A stretch of 8,191 nucleotides of DNA from NCBI GenBank assembly GCA_017452335.1, contig JAFTMP010000234.1:1-8191 (forward strand), in the 5' to 3' direction. Position numbers and translations under genes: made by a program. The DNA is from Clostridia bacterium. Lineage in GTDB: Bacteria; Bacillota; Clostridia; Oscillospirales; CAG-272. The notes under the pieces are model-generated. The model saw only the letters and a list, made by a program, of their open reading frames with translations. It was not told the DNA's origin and did not search any database. Below, one piece after another: positions 1 to 4,926 of this stretch (its first letter is position 1; the number at the start of each line of letters is the position of its first letter).

Positions 1-826
1 AATGGTCATTGAATCCCTCGGCGGCAATCCCGTATTCGGCTATGTTGATGAAAACAGCAATATCATTGTGCAAGGCTCTTTGGCTGATGGCACATACATC
101 GTTAAATACGAAATGGAAGATGGTAGCACCGTTGAAATTGGGCAGCTTGTACTTGACAACAATGTTTATTACTCTGTTACCAATACTCTGACGAATTGCA
201 CAAACAGCAATAGCGCAACGCAGGCGGCAGGCGGCGAAGGGTATTCCGCTGTCATTACCGCAGATAGTGGTTATGAGCTGTCATCTGTAAGTGTGACGAT
301 GGGCGGTTCTGCTGTGAATGTAACCGATGGTGCTATCAGCATTGCAAGCGTGACGGGAGATATCGTTATTACTGCGGTTGCAGAGGAAGCACAGGCAAGC
401 TATACTAACCTTGCGGAAGTCAGCAAAACGAACACGACAGATTGGAGTATTTGGTGTAACGACGCTCGAATTGGCTCGGATGGCGGGTATCGTGCAAATG
501 CTGGGAGCACCAATGTGTCAAACTACATTCCTGTGAAAAACGGTGACACCGTATATTGGAGCGGAATGGATATACGGAACAGTGATGATGAGACTGTTAC
601 GACTGCCTCGTGTTTCTATGATAGCAACAAAGCAAAAGTCGGTTCTTTTGGTGATATGTCGGACTTTATTACTAATGGATATATCTCCAATGTATCTATT
701 AGCGGTTCGAGCGGACAGTTTACAATTACTCTCGATGGCGTAAGCTACTTGCGTTTAGGTATGCTTCAGGGCAGCGGAACTGACCTTGACAATGTAATTA
801 TTACCGTAAATGAGCCTATTGTGTAA
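1..826 (+). CDS. Phage-type tail/baseplate surface protein, 5' end outside window
   Basis: The reading frame is open to the left edge, so the ATG at base 2 is probably internal and only the last 274 residues are seen. Roughly three parts are visible. Residues 1-55 form a beta-rich segment (FGYVDENSNIIVQGSL, then YIVKYEMEDGSTVEIGQL). Residues 56-130 resemble the repeat domains of bacterial surface and tail proteins, with GYSAVITADSGYELSSVSV followed by a valine/threonine-rich strand ending in ITAVAEEA. Residues 133-274 form a C-terminal beta-sandwich-like region containing NYIPVKNGDTVYWSG and LRLGMLQGSG. This composition (Ser, Thr, Asn, Gly, Val; few charges) and layout are typical of upper-baseplate or tail-tip proteins in clostridial prophages. 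It presumably contributes to particle structure or host-surface binding. The phosphoesterase gene follows 12 bases later, so the two are probably co-transcribed. A non-phage surface protein is possible. The phage assignment rests on recalled family resemblance. Confidence 0.7.
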   Translation, partial: MVIESLGGNPVFGYVDENSNIIVQGSLADGTYIVKYEMEDGSTVEIGQLVLDNNVYYSVTNTLTNCTNSNSATQAAGGEGYSAVITADSGYELSSVSVTMGGSAVNVTDGAISIASVTGDIVITAVAEEAQASYTNLAEVSKTNTTDWSIWCNDARIGSDGGYRANAGSTNVSNYIPVKNGDTVYWSGMDIRNSDDETVTTASCFYDSNKAKVGSFGDMSDFITNGYISNVSISGSSGQFTITLDGVSYLRLGMLQGSGTDLDNVIITVNEPIV

Positions 827-833
827 GGCGGTG
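825..833 (+). promoter_or_regulatory. Ribosome binding site of the phosphoesterase gene
   Basis: AAGGCGGTG lies five bases before the ATG at 839 and overlaps the stop codon of the preceding gene. This supports ATG 839 as the start and suggests coupled translation of the two phage-type genes. Confidence 0.7.
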
Positions 834-838
834 ATTTT

Positions 839-1885
839 ATGGCATACAAATACAAACACTTTATCCAGCAAAACACCGCTCCAAAGGGCGCAAAGAAGAT
901 AGGAATGTATCAAGGCGATGGTAAAAAAGTATGCACGATCCCGCTGGGTAGATTGGCTTCCGCTACAAAGGAAAAATTATATTCATTTGGGTTGGTGAGC
1001 GATATACATCTATATCATTTAGCCGCCAACTGGAATCCTAACTCCAAATTCGACAACGCACTCACCTTTTTTGAAGGTCAAAATTGTGCTATGTGTATCG
1101 TGTGCGGAGATTTGACACAATCGGGATTTTATATGGACAAGACGGAAAACGGTGTTACAACCTATGATCTCGAAGAAGCCCAGTTTGCAAAATACAAGGA
1201 ACTCTGCGACAAACACACTATTCCGGTTCACGAAATATGCGGAAACCACGAAAGTTATTTTGGTAAATCAATAACTGATAACTTAGACAAGTTGGAAATG
1301 TACACGGGCAAAGGCGTGTTGTCCTACACGGTAGAGCAAGGGAATGACTTGTTTATATTGTGCGGACAGGATCATGGAAGCTCTGTTATGAGTGACGAGG
1401 ATTTTACTTGGCTTGGTGAAACGCTTGAAGCAAACAAAGACAAAAGATGCTTTGTTTTCGTTCACTCTCACATTGACGACAACACGGAAGGCGGCGTTGA
1501 GGACAGCGGAAATCCGTGTTATGCAAGAGAAAATTCGATTTTCGGGTATTGGGGTGCGGGAAAGACCGCCAACTTCATAAACCTTATGCAGAAGTACCCC
1601 AACGTCATTCTGTTCCACGGGCACACACATATCAAGTTTGAGGCACAGAAATTTGACAAAAACGCAACTTATTCCGAGGAGAACGGCTTTAAGTCGGTTC
1701 ACATTCCGTCCTCTGGTGGGCCGAGAGAACTTGTGTCAGCAGACGGGACATGGGAAGCAAGAGACAGTGAAAGTCAAGGCTACATTGTCGATGTGTACGA
1801 TGATTGTATCGTGCTGAATGGCATGGATTTGGTGAACAATCAACCCATCCCGTTGGGCATTTACAAAATCAACACCATAGTCTAA
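839..1885 (+). CDS. Calcineurin-like metallophosphoesterase, probably phage tail-associated
   Basis: This 348-residue protein carries the complete set of calcineurin-like phosphoesterase motifs: DIH (Asp55, His57), GD (Gly90-Asp91), GNHE (135-138), an isolated His209 in VFVHSH, and GHTH (261-264). These residues bind two metal ions and hydrolyse phosphoester bonds. The actual substrate cannot be read from the sequence. The first 45 residues (MAYKYKHFIQQNTAPKGAKK, then a GDGKKV/PLGRL segment) lie before the enzyme core and look like the short N-terminal module of clostridial prophage tail or baseplate proteins. I therefore infer that the enzyme is carried on, or made with, the tail. No signal peptide or membrane segment is seen. 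It follows a tail-type gene by 12 bases. No holin, endolysin or integrase gene follows, which suggests either the distal end of a late operon or an eroded prophage. Confidence 0.85.
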   Translation: MAYKYKHFIQQNTAPKGAKKIGMYQGDGKKVCTIPLGRLASATKEKLYSFGLVSDIHLYHLAANWNPNSKFDNALTFFEGQNCAMCIVCGDLTQSGFYMDKTENGVTTYDLEEAQFAKYKELCDKHTIPVHEICGNHESYFGKSITDNLDKLEMYTGKGVLSYTVEQGNDLFILCGQDHGSSVMSDEDFTWLGETLEANKDKRCFVFVHSHIDDNTEGGVEDSGNPCYARENSIFGYWGAGKTANFINLMQKYPNVILFHGHTHIKFEAQKFDKNATYSEENGFKSVHIPSSGGPRELVSADGTWEARDSESQGYIVDVYDDCIVLNGMDLVNNQPIPLGIYKINTIV

Positions 1886-1973
1886 GAAAATACATTTTAA
1901 GCTCCATCGGGAACGATATCACAAAAAGCAAGAGAATGTGCGCTCCATGCTCTACACGCCACCATACTGCAGA
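1886..1973. other. Unassigned spacer between phosphoesterase gene and intron remnant
   Basis: This 88-base stretch has no supportable gene and no clear terminator after the phosphoesterase. It would be the 3' flank of the minus-strand intron remnant. Its origin (mobile element or chromosome) cannot be told from this window. Confidence 0.4.
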
Positions 1974-2271
1974 ATCGGGCAGGAGGCGGCTACGAACCAC
2001 CGTCTTCCCACAACACCGTGCGCACAGGTCCGTATATGGCGTTTCGATAAGTTGTTGCTTGTAACTTCTTCTTGTTTGGCAGAGTTGTCCATCACAAGTC
2101 AGCCTTATATGCAATTTCAGTTCGTCTGTCCAGAACTTTACCCGCAGAGACACTTTTCAGCCTCTACATCCGGCTTCCTACGAATTCCAGCTCGCGTGCT
2201 TTCGGCTAATACTTTCTGCTATCGAGCGCATAGTGGACTTTCACCACCAGTTATTGCCATGCCGGGTGCAC
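1974..2271 (-). mobile_element. Internally deleted group II intron remnant
   Basis: Read on the minus strand, the segment begins at 2271 with GTGCACCCGGCATGG, close to the GUGYG start of bacterial group II introns. It continues with typical domain I pieces: GGTGAAAGTCCAC, TTAGCCGAAAGC and ATTCGTAGGAAGCCGG. The 3' end is also present. A domain V-like hairpin lies near 2014-2040 (GCCATATACGG, then TGCGCACGGTG). A domain VI-like arm then runs through TGTGGGAAGACGG and CCGCCTCCTGCCCGAT to an end near 1974. The two ends are joined with only about 300 bases in total, whereas intact copies are usually 2 kb or more with a reverse transcriptase/maturase gene in domain IV. No such gene is present, so this is a deleted, non-autonomous copy. 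Domain V pairing contains several A-C mismatches, and the usual branch-point A of domain VI appears as G, both suggesting decay. Motif recognition is from memory, so boundaries are uncertain by a few bases. Confidence 0.72.
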
Positions 2272-2276
2272 CAAAA

Positions 2277-2310
2277 CAAGAAATCCATCGCTTTCGCGAT
2301 GGATTTCTTG
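2277..2310. repeat. Perfect 15-bp hairpin at the 5' edge of the intron remnant
   Basis: CAAGAAATCCATCGC (2277-2291) pairs perfectly with GCGATGGATTTCTTG (2296-2310) around a four-base loop, which reads GAAA on the minus strand. On that strand it is followed by TTTTG and then directly by the intron start. This is a terminator-like shape with a short T run. Several bacterial group II introns, notably class C, insert just after such hairpins, which fits the position. Confidence 0.75.
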
Positions 2311-2380
2311 CGTAAGGGCCATAATAAGATGATCTTGTCCGTTTTTAATTTGAACTCTCACAGTTCTTAGTATAATCGTT
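2311..2380. other. Non-coding spacer, nothing firmly assigned
   Basis: No gene is supported here. There is a small inverted repeat, GAACT at 2352-2356 with AGTTC at 2362-2366. A TATAAT at 2371-2376 lacks a good -35 partner (TTGAAC is only 15 bases upstream). A promoter reading into the hairpin array cannot be supported. Confidence 0.35.
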
Positions 2381-2522
2381 CGCTTGCGCTCACGGTGAAA
2401 TGATTCACCGCGTGAATTGTGAAACATCTCGCTTCGTTCGATGTAAAATGAAACAGATCTCCTCACACCCGCAGGCATTTCATGCGCCGAAGGCATATTT
2501 CACGCACGAAGTGCATTTCACA
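2381..2522. repeat. Array of short hairpins separated by ATTTCA
   Basis: Several small inverted repeats follow one another. The clearest are CGGTGAA/TTCACCG (2393-2399 and 2404-2410), ACATC/GATGT (2424-2428 and 2440-2444), and GCAC-GAA-GTGC (2504-2514). A degraded one around ATGCGCC-GAA-GGCAT (2482-2496) lies between the last two. In the right half the hairpins are separated by exact ATTTCA copies at 2477-2482, 2497-2502 and 2515-2520 (TGAAAT on the minus strand), spaced 20 and 18 bases apart. The loops are GAA- or TTC-rich. I know similar hairpin trains from other gut Clostridia genomes, often beside terminators, but not a function for them. They would form a structured RNA downstream of the tRNA operon only if transcription passed its terminator. 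Confidence 0.6.
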
Positions 2523-2546
2523 AATCCCATAGAGCTTTATTTCGTT

Positions 2547-2580
2547 AAAAAAACGACGTGTTAAAACACGTCGTTTTTTC
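2547..2580. terminator. Bidirectional intrinsic terminator after the tRNA operon
   Basis: ACGACGTGT (2553-2561) pairs with ACACGTCGT (2566-2574) around loop TAAA. A-runs and T-runs on the two flanks give a six-base or longer U tract in either direction. On the minus strand it starts immediately after the CCA end of tRNA-His and should end the tRNA transcript. On the plus strand it could stop read-through from the mobile island. Confidence 0.85.
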
Positions 2581-2658
2581 TGGGGTGGAATATGGGATTC
2601 GAACCCACGGCCTTCAGAGCCACAATCTGACGCGCTAGCCAACTGCGCCAATTCCACC
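2581..2658 (-). tRNA. tRNA-His (anticodon GTG)
   Basis: On the minus strand an extra G at 2658 (position -1) faces C73 at 2584. This -1:73 pair is the identity element of tRNA-His. The remaining acceptor stem GTGGAAT pairs fully with ATTCCAC. The anticodon stem TCAGA/TCTGA encloses the loop TTGTGGC with anticodon GTG. The T arm contains GTGGGTTCGAATCCCAT, and CCA is encoded (2581-2583). It is the last gene of the three-tRNA operon and is followed directly by the terminator. Its 3' end faces the phage-like DNA, the usual orientation when a tRNA serves as an integration site. Confidence 0.95.
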
Positions 2659-2665
2659 ATATATG

Positions 2666-2689
2666 CGGAAAGCCTTGAAAGGCTTTCCG
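2666..2689 (-). repeat. Spacer hairpin between tRNA-His and tRNA-Arg
   Basis: CGGAAAGCC (2666-2674) pairs with GGCTTTCCG (2681-2689) around a six-base loop. It lies in the tRNA precursor between the Arg and His units. It has no T run, so it is more likely a structural or processing element of the precursor than a terminator. Confidence 0.6.
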
Positions 2690-2690
2690 T

Positions 2691-2767
2691 TGGCGTGCCC
2701 TGGGGGATTCGAACCTCCGACCTACTGCTTAGAAGGCAGTTGCTCTATCCGGCTGAGCTAAGGGCAC
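2691..2767 (-). tRNA. tRNA-Arg (anticodon TCT)
   Basis: On the minus strand the acceptor stem GTGCCCT pairs with AGGGCAC, followed by G73 and an encoded CCA (2691-2693). The D arm is GCTC/GAGC. The anticodon stem ACTGC/GCAGT encloses CTTCTAA with anticodon TCT, which reads AGA and AGG. The T arm is GGAGG-TTCGAAT-CCCCC, giving an A51-C63 mismatch in the middle of the T stem where an A-T pair is expected. The tRNA is otherwise canonical and probably functional. It is the middle gene of the operon. Confidence 0.94.
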
Positions 2768-2775
2768 ATTTCTAA

Positions 2776-2804
2776 GGAGGTGAAACGCTTTCACGTTCAC
2801 CTCC
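2776..2804 (-). repeat. Spacer hairpin between tRNA-Arg and tRNA-Gly
   Basis: GGAGGTGAA (2776-2784) pairs with TTCACCTCC (2796-2804). A competing inner hairpin is possible, GTGAAA (2780-2785) with TTTCAC (2789-2794). As with the other spacer, there is no T run. The two tRNA junctions of this operon therefore each contain a 9-bp stem of different sequence. Confidence 0.6.
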
Positions 2805-2806
2805 GT

Positions 2807-2880
<74 letters not shown>

Positions 2881-2895
2881 GTGTTCAGCTTTATT

Positions 2896-2956
2896 ATCAT
2901 ATCACAAGAATCGGCAGTTGTCAAGTATATTTTTTTGATTTTTTTGATTTTTTTGA
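2896..2956 (-). promoter_or_regulatory. Strong tRNA operon promoter with phased A-tract upstream element
   Basis: On the minus strand TTGACA (2919-2924) and TATGAT (2896-2901) are separated by exactly 17 bases. The predicted start near 2889 lies about nine bases before tRNA-Gly. Directly upstream of the -35 box are three exact copies of a 9-base unit (TTTTTTTGA on the plus strand, 2930-2956). These are A7 tracts at 9-base spacing at about -41 to -68, which fits an UP element or intrinsic bend of the kind seen at rRNA and tRNA promoters. Confidence 0.88.
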
Positions 2957-2976
2957 AAGTACAAATAGGGATCTTT

Positions 2977-3028
2977 GCGAAAAAGAAAAAACAAAGAAAG
3001 TTTTTTTGAAATTTTTTCTTTTTTTCGC
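2977..3028. repeat. Imperfect A/T-rich inverted repeat between divergent promoters
   Basis: GCG-A5-G-A6 at 2977-2991 mirrors T6-C-T7-CGC at 3012-3028, with 20 bases between. It lies upstream of both the tRNA operon and guaB promoters. It could be a bend, an A-rich upstream element for guaB, or simple low-complexity sequence. No known operator is recognised. Confidence 0.4.
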
Positions 3029-3037
3029 GCAAGTCCG

Positions 3038-3066
3038 TTGACAAATCAAAAAGTGAGGGGTATAAT
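3038..3066 (+). promoter_or_regulatory. guaB promoter (full consensus)
   Basis: TTGACA (3038-3043), a 17-base spacer and TATAAT (3061-3066) match the sigma-A consensus at every position. The transcript should begin near 3073, leaving a leader of about 50 bases. That leader shows no riboswitch or attenuator I recognise. Confidence 0.92.
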
Positions 3067-3124
3067 AATGTAAATATGTAGAGGTTTATGAAAAATATCC
3101 TGCAAGGTAAGAAAGGACGGGACT

Positions 3125-4597
3125 ATGAGTATTGATTTTGAGGCAAAATTTGCCAAAGAAGGCATCACTTACGATGATGTCCTGCTGATCCCCGCAAAGA
3201 GCGAGGTCGTTCCCAAGCAAGTGAAGCTTGGCACAAAACTGACAAAAACCATTTCTTTGAACATCCCCTTGATCTCTGCCGCTATGGATACGGTCACAGA
3301 GAGCCGTATGGCAATTGCCATTGCACGAGAGGGCGGAATTGGCGTGATCCATAAGAACATGCCTATTGAACGTCAGGTGGATGAGGTTGTCAAGGTCAAG
3401 AGAAGCGAGAACGGTGTCATTACCGACCCCTTCTATCTCTCCCCCGATAATTATGTATATGAAGCAGAAGCGCTGATGGCAAAATACCGCATTTCCGGTG
3501 TGCCGATCGTGGATGAAAACAAGAAGCTGGTGGGTATCATCACCAACCGCGACATGCGCTTCCTTAAGAATTACAACGGCAAGATCGCAGATGCCATGAC
3601 CAAGGACAAGCTGGTTACCGCACCCGTTGGCACCGATCTTGAAAGCGCAAAGGATATCTTGATGTATCACCGCATTGAAAAGCTGCCCATCGTGGATGAA
3701 AACGGTGTGCTAAAGGGTCTGATTACCATCAAGGATATCGAAAAGGCGACCCGTTACCCCAACTCTGCCAAGGACAAGGAAGGCAGACTCCTTTGCGGCG
3801 CGGCAATCGGCGTGACCACCGATGTGGTGGAGCGCGCAGGTGCCCTGCTGAAGGCAGGGGCTGACGTGCTGGTGCTGGACTCCGCACACGGTCACTCCAA
3901 GAACATCATTGAATGCTTGAAGAACATCAAGGCAGTATATCCCGAATCCCAGATCATCGTGGGCAACATCGCCACCGCAGAGGCGGCAAAGGATCTGATC
4001 GAAGCGGGTGCAGACTGCATCAAGGTTGGTATCGGCCCCGGCTCCATCTGCACCACCCGCGTGGTTGCAGGTATCGGTGTGCCTCAGATCACCGCAATTT
4101 GCGATGTAGCACAGGTTGCCATGGAATACGGCATTCCCGTGATCGCAGACGGCGGCGTAAAATACAGCGGCGATCTGCCCAAGGCCATCGCGGCAGGCGC
4201 GGACGTGATTATGATCGGCTCCCTCTTTGCAGGATGCGAAGAGTCCCCCGGAGACACCGAAATTTACCAGGGACGTTCCTACAAGGTCTACAGAGGCATG
4301 GGCTCCATTGCCGCTATGGAAAAGGGCTCCAGTGACCGTTACTTCCAGGAAGGCAACAAGAAGCTGGTTCCCGAAGGTGTTGAAGGCCGTGTGCCCTTCA
4401 AGGGTCCCGTTGCCGACACCGTTTACCAGCTCATGGGGGGGCTTCGTTCCGGTATGGGCTACTGCGGATGCGAAACCATTGAAGCGCTGAAGGAAAACGG
4501 AAAGTTCGTAAAGATCAGCTCTGCGAGCCTGCGCGAGTCTCATCCTCACGACATCAACATCACCAAGGAAGCGCCCAACTACTCGGTACAGAACTAA
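3125..4597 (+). CDS. guaB: Inosine-5'-monophosphate dehydrogenase
   Basis: This cytosolic enzyme (EC 1.1.1.205) oxidises IMP to XMP with NAD+, the committed and rate-limiting step of guanine nucleotide synthesis. The 490-residue length is normal for the bacterial enzyme. Residues 13-25 hold the family start ITYDDVLLIPA. Two CBS domains (about 95-210) are inserted in the TIM barrel, recognisable by ISGVPIVDENKKLVGIITNR and IEKLPIVDENGVLKGLI. The catalytic loop GPGSICTTR contains Cys309, the IMP-binding segment ADGGVKYSGD follows, then YRGMGSIAAM (389-398). The mobile flap carries the catalytic Arg405-Tyr406 in SSDRYFQ, and EGVEGRVPFKG follows it. The start is set by AAGGA at 3113-3117, seven bases upstream. 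The gene has its own promoter and terminator. It is monocistronic here, with no guaA beside it, and divergent from the tRNA operon. Confidence 0.98.
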   Translation: MSIDFEAKFAKEGITYDDVLLIPAKSEVVPKQVKLGTKLTKTISLNIPLISAAMDTVTESRMAIAIAREGGIGVIHKNMPIERQVDEVVKVKRSENGVITDPFYLSPDNYVYEAEALMAKYRISGVPIVDENKKLVGIITNRDMRFLKNYNGKIADAMTKDKLVTAPVGTDLESAKDILMYHRIEKLPIVDENGVLKGLITIKDIEKATRYPNSAKDKEGRLLCGAAIGVTTDVVERAGALLKAGADVLVLDSAHGHSKNIIECLKNIKAVYPESQIIVGNIATAEAAKDLIEAGADCIKVGIGPGSICTTRVVAGIGVPQITAICDVAQVAMEYGIPVIADGGVKYSGDLPKAIAAGADVIMIGSLFAGCEESPGDTEIYQGRSYKVYRGMGSIAAMEKGSSDRYFQEGNKKLVPEGVEGRVPFKGPVADTVYQLMGGLRSGMGYCGCETIEALKENGKFVKISSASLRESHPHDINITKEAPNYSVQN

Positions 4598-4611
4598 CCA
4601 AAAAAGCAAAC

Positions 4612-4643
4612 AAAAGAGCCGTCCTGCAGGACGGCTCTTTTTT
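4612..4643 (+). terminator. guaB intrinsic terminator
   Basis: GAGCCGTCC (4616-4624) pairs perfectly with GGACGGCTC (4629-4637) around loop TGCA, extended by A-T pairs. A T run to 4643 follows. The stem begins about 15 bases after the guaB stop codon. Confidence 0.95.
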
Positions 4644-4656
4644 CGTTTGTGTGATT

Positions 4657-4683
4657 TTAGCACTCTGAACTTTCGCTTGCGAA
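4657..4683 (+). promoter_or_regulatory. Possible second, decayed CIRCE-like site
   Basis: TTAGCACTC (4657-4665) is an exact left half of the CIRCE operator. Nine bases later, GCTTGCGAA (4675-4683) matches the right half GAGTGCTAA at six of nine positions. The right part also forms its own small palindrome (TTTCGCTTGCGAAA), so the resemblance may be accidental. Confidence 0.4.
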
Positions 4684-4714
4684 ATTTAAGCCGTTTTCAG
4701 CCAATTGCCTCCAC

Positions 4715-4824
4715 TGTACAACCCTTGATTTCAAGAATATTTTTAGCACTATTCATCAAGGAGTGCTAAATTTACAAAAAGAAAAAGAAATCCACTATGT
4801 TTTTTCATATTTTAGAGGTATACT
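4715..4824 (+). promoter_or_regulatory. Candidate promoters for the small heat-shock gene
   Basis: No single promoter is clear. TGTACA (4715-4720), a 17-base spacer and TATTTT (4738-4743) would place the operator over the start point, the classical CIRCE arrangement, but each box matches at only four of six bases. TATACT (4819-4824) is a better -10 box without a good -35. A third option is CTGACC (4863-4868), an 18-base spacer and TATACT (4887-4892). Confidence 0.4.
4743..4769 (+). promoter_or_regulatory. CIRCE operator (HrcA binding site)
   Basis: TTAGCACTA, nine bases, then GAGTGCTAA matches the CIRCE consensus TTAGCACTC-N9-GAGTGCTAA at 17 of 18 arm positions. The only change is the innermost base of the left arm. 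HrcA bound here represses until heat shock diverts GroEL, so the downstream Hsp20 gene is predicted to belong to the HrcA regulon. CIRCE is most often found at groES-groEL and hrcA-grpE-dnaK operons. Its use for a single Hsp20 gene is less usual. Confidence 0.92.
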
Positions 4825-4844
4825 GTTTATGCAATAAAGAGCCG

Positions 4845-4870
4845 GCGGACAGTTGATGCATCCTGACCGC
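4845..4870 (+). promoter_or_regulatory. Stem-loop in the hsp20 leader region
   Basis: GCGG-A-CAG (4845-4852) pairs with CTG-A-CCGC (4863-4870), with one A-A mismatch and a loop containing the palindrome GATGCATC. It does not cover the ribosome binding site at 4915-4920, so it does not look like a classical thermometer. It would be in the mRNA only if transcription starts upstream of it. Confidence 0.45.
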
Positions 4871-4926
4871 GGAGTATTGCACACACTATACTAAAAATTT
4901 TGAAATAAACATACGGAGGTATTGAT

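Noticed and set aside
1804..2315. Several frames of 86-125 residues on both strands over the intron remnant
   Set aside because: The nucleotide pattern fits structured intron RNA on the minus strand, and the frames lack start signals and protein-like composition.
2350..2376. Possible plus-strand promoter TTGAAC with TATAAT
   Set aside because: The spacer is only 15 bases, the -35 matches at four of six bases, and nothing downstream on that strand needs a promoter.
2251..2496. Minus-strand frame of 81 residues reading through the hairpin array into the intron start
   Set aside because: It spans three different non-coding structures, has no good ribosome binding site, and simply reflects an open frame in repeats.
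2381..2522. CRISPR array
   Set aside because: The recurring units are short, imperfect hairpins with 6-base spacers, not constant repeats with unique spacers of about 30 bases, and no cas gene is present.
2463..2660. Minus-strand reading frame of 65 residues across tRNA-His
   Set aside because: It is the translated shadow of the tRNA gene and terminator, a well-known source of false protein calls (GRGFESHIPP-type sequence).
3067..3124. Riboswitch in the guaB leader
   Set aside because: The leader is only about 50 bases and shows no purine-riboswitch core or terminator hairpin.
3710..4663. Minus-strand frame of 317 residues opposite guaB
   Set aside because: It is antisense to a certain gene, rich in His, Cys and Gly from reversed codons, and covers the guaB terminator.
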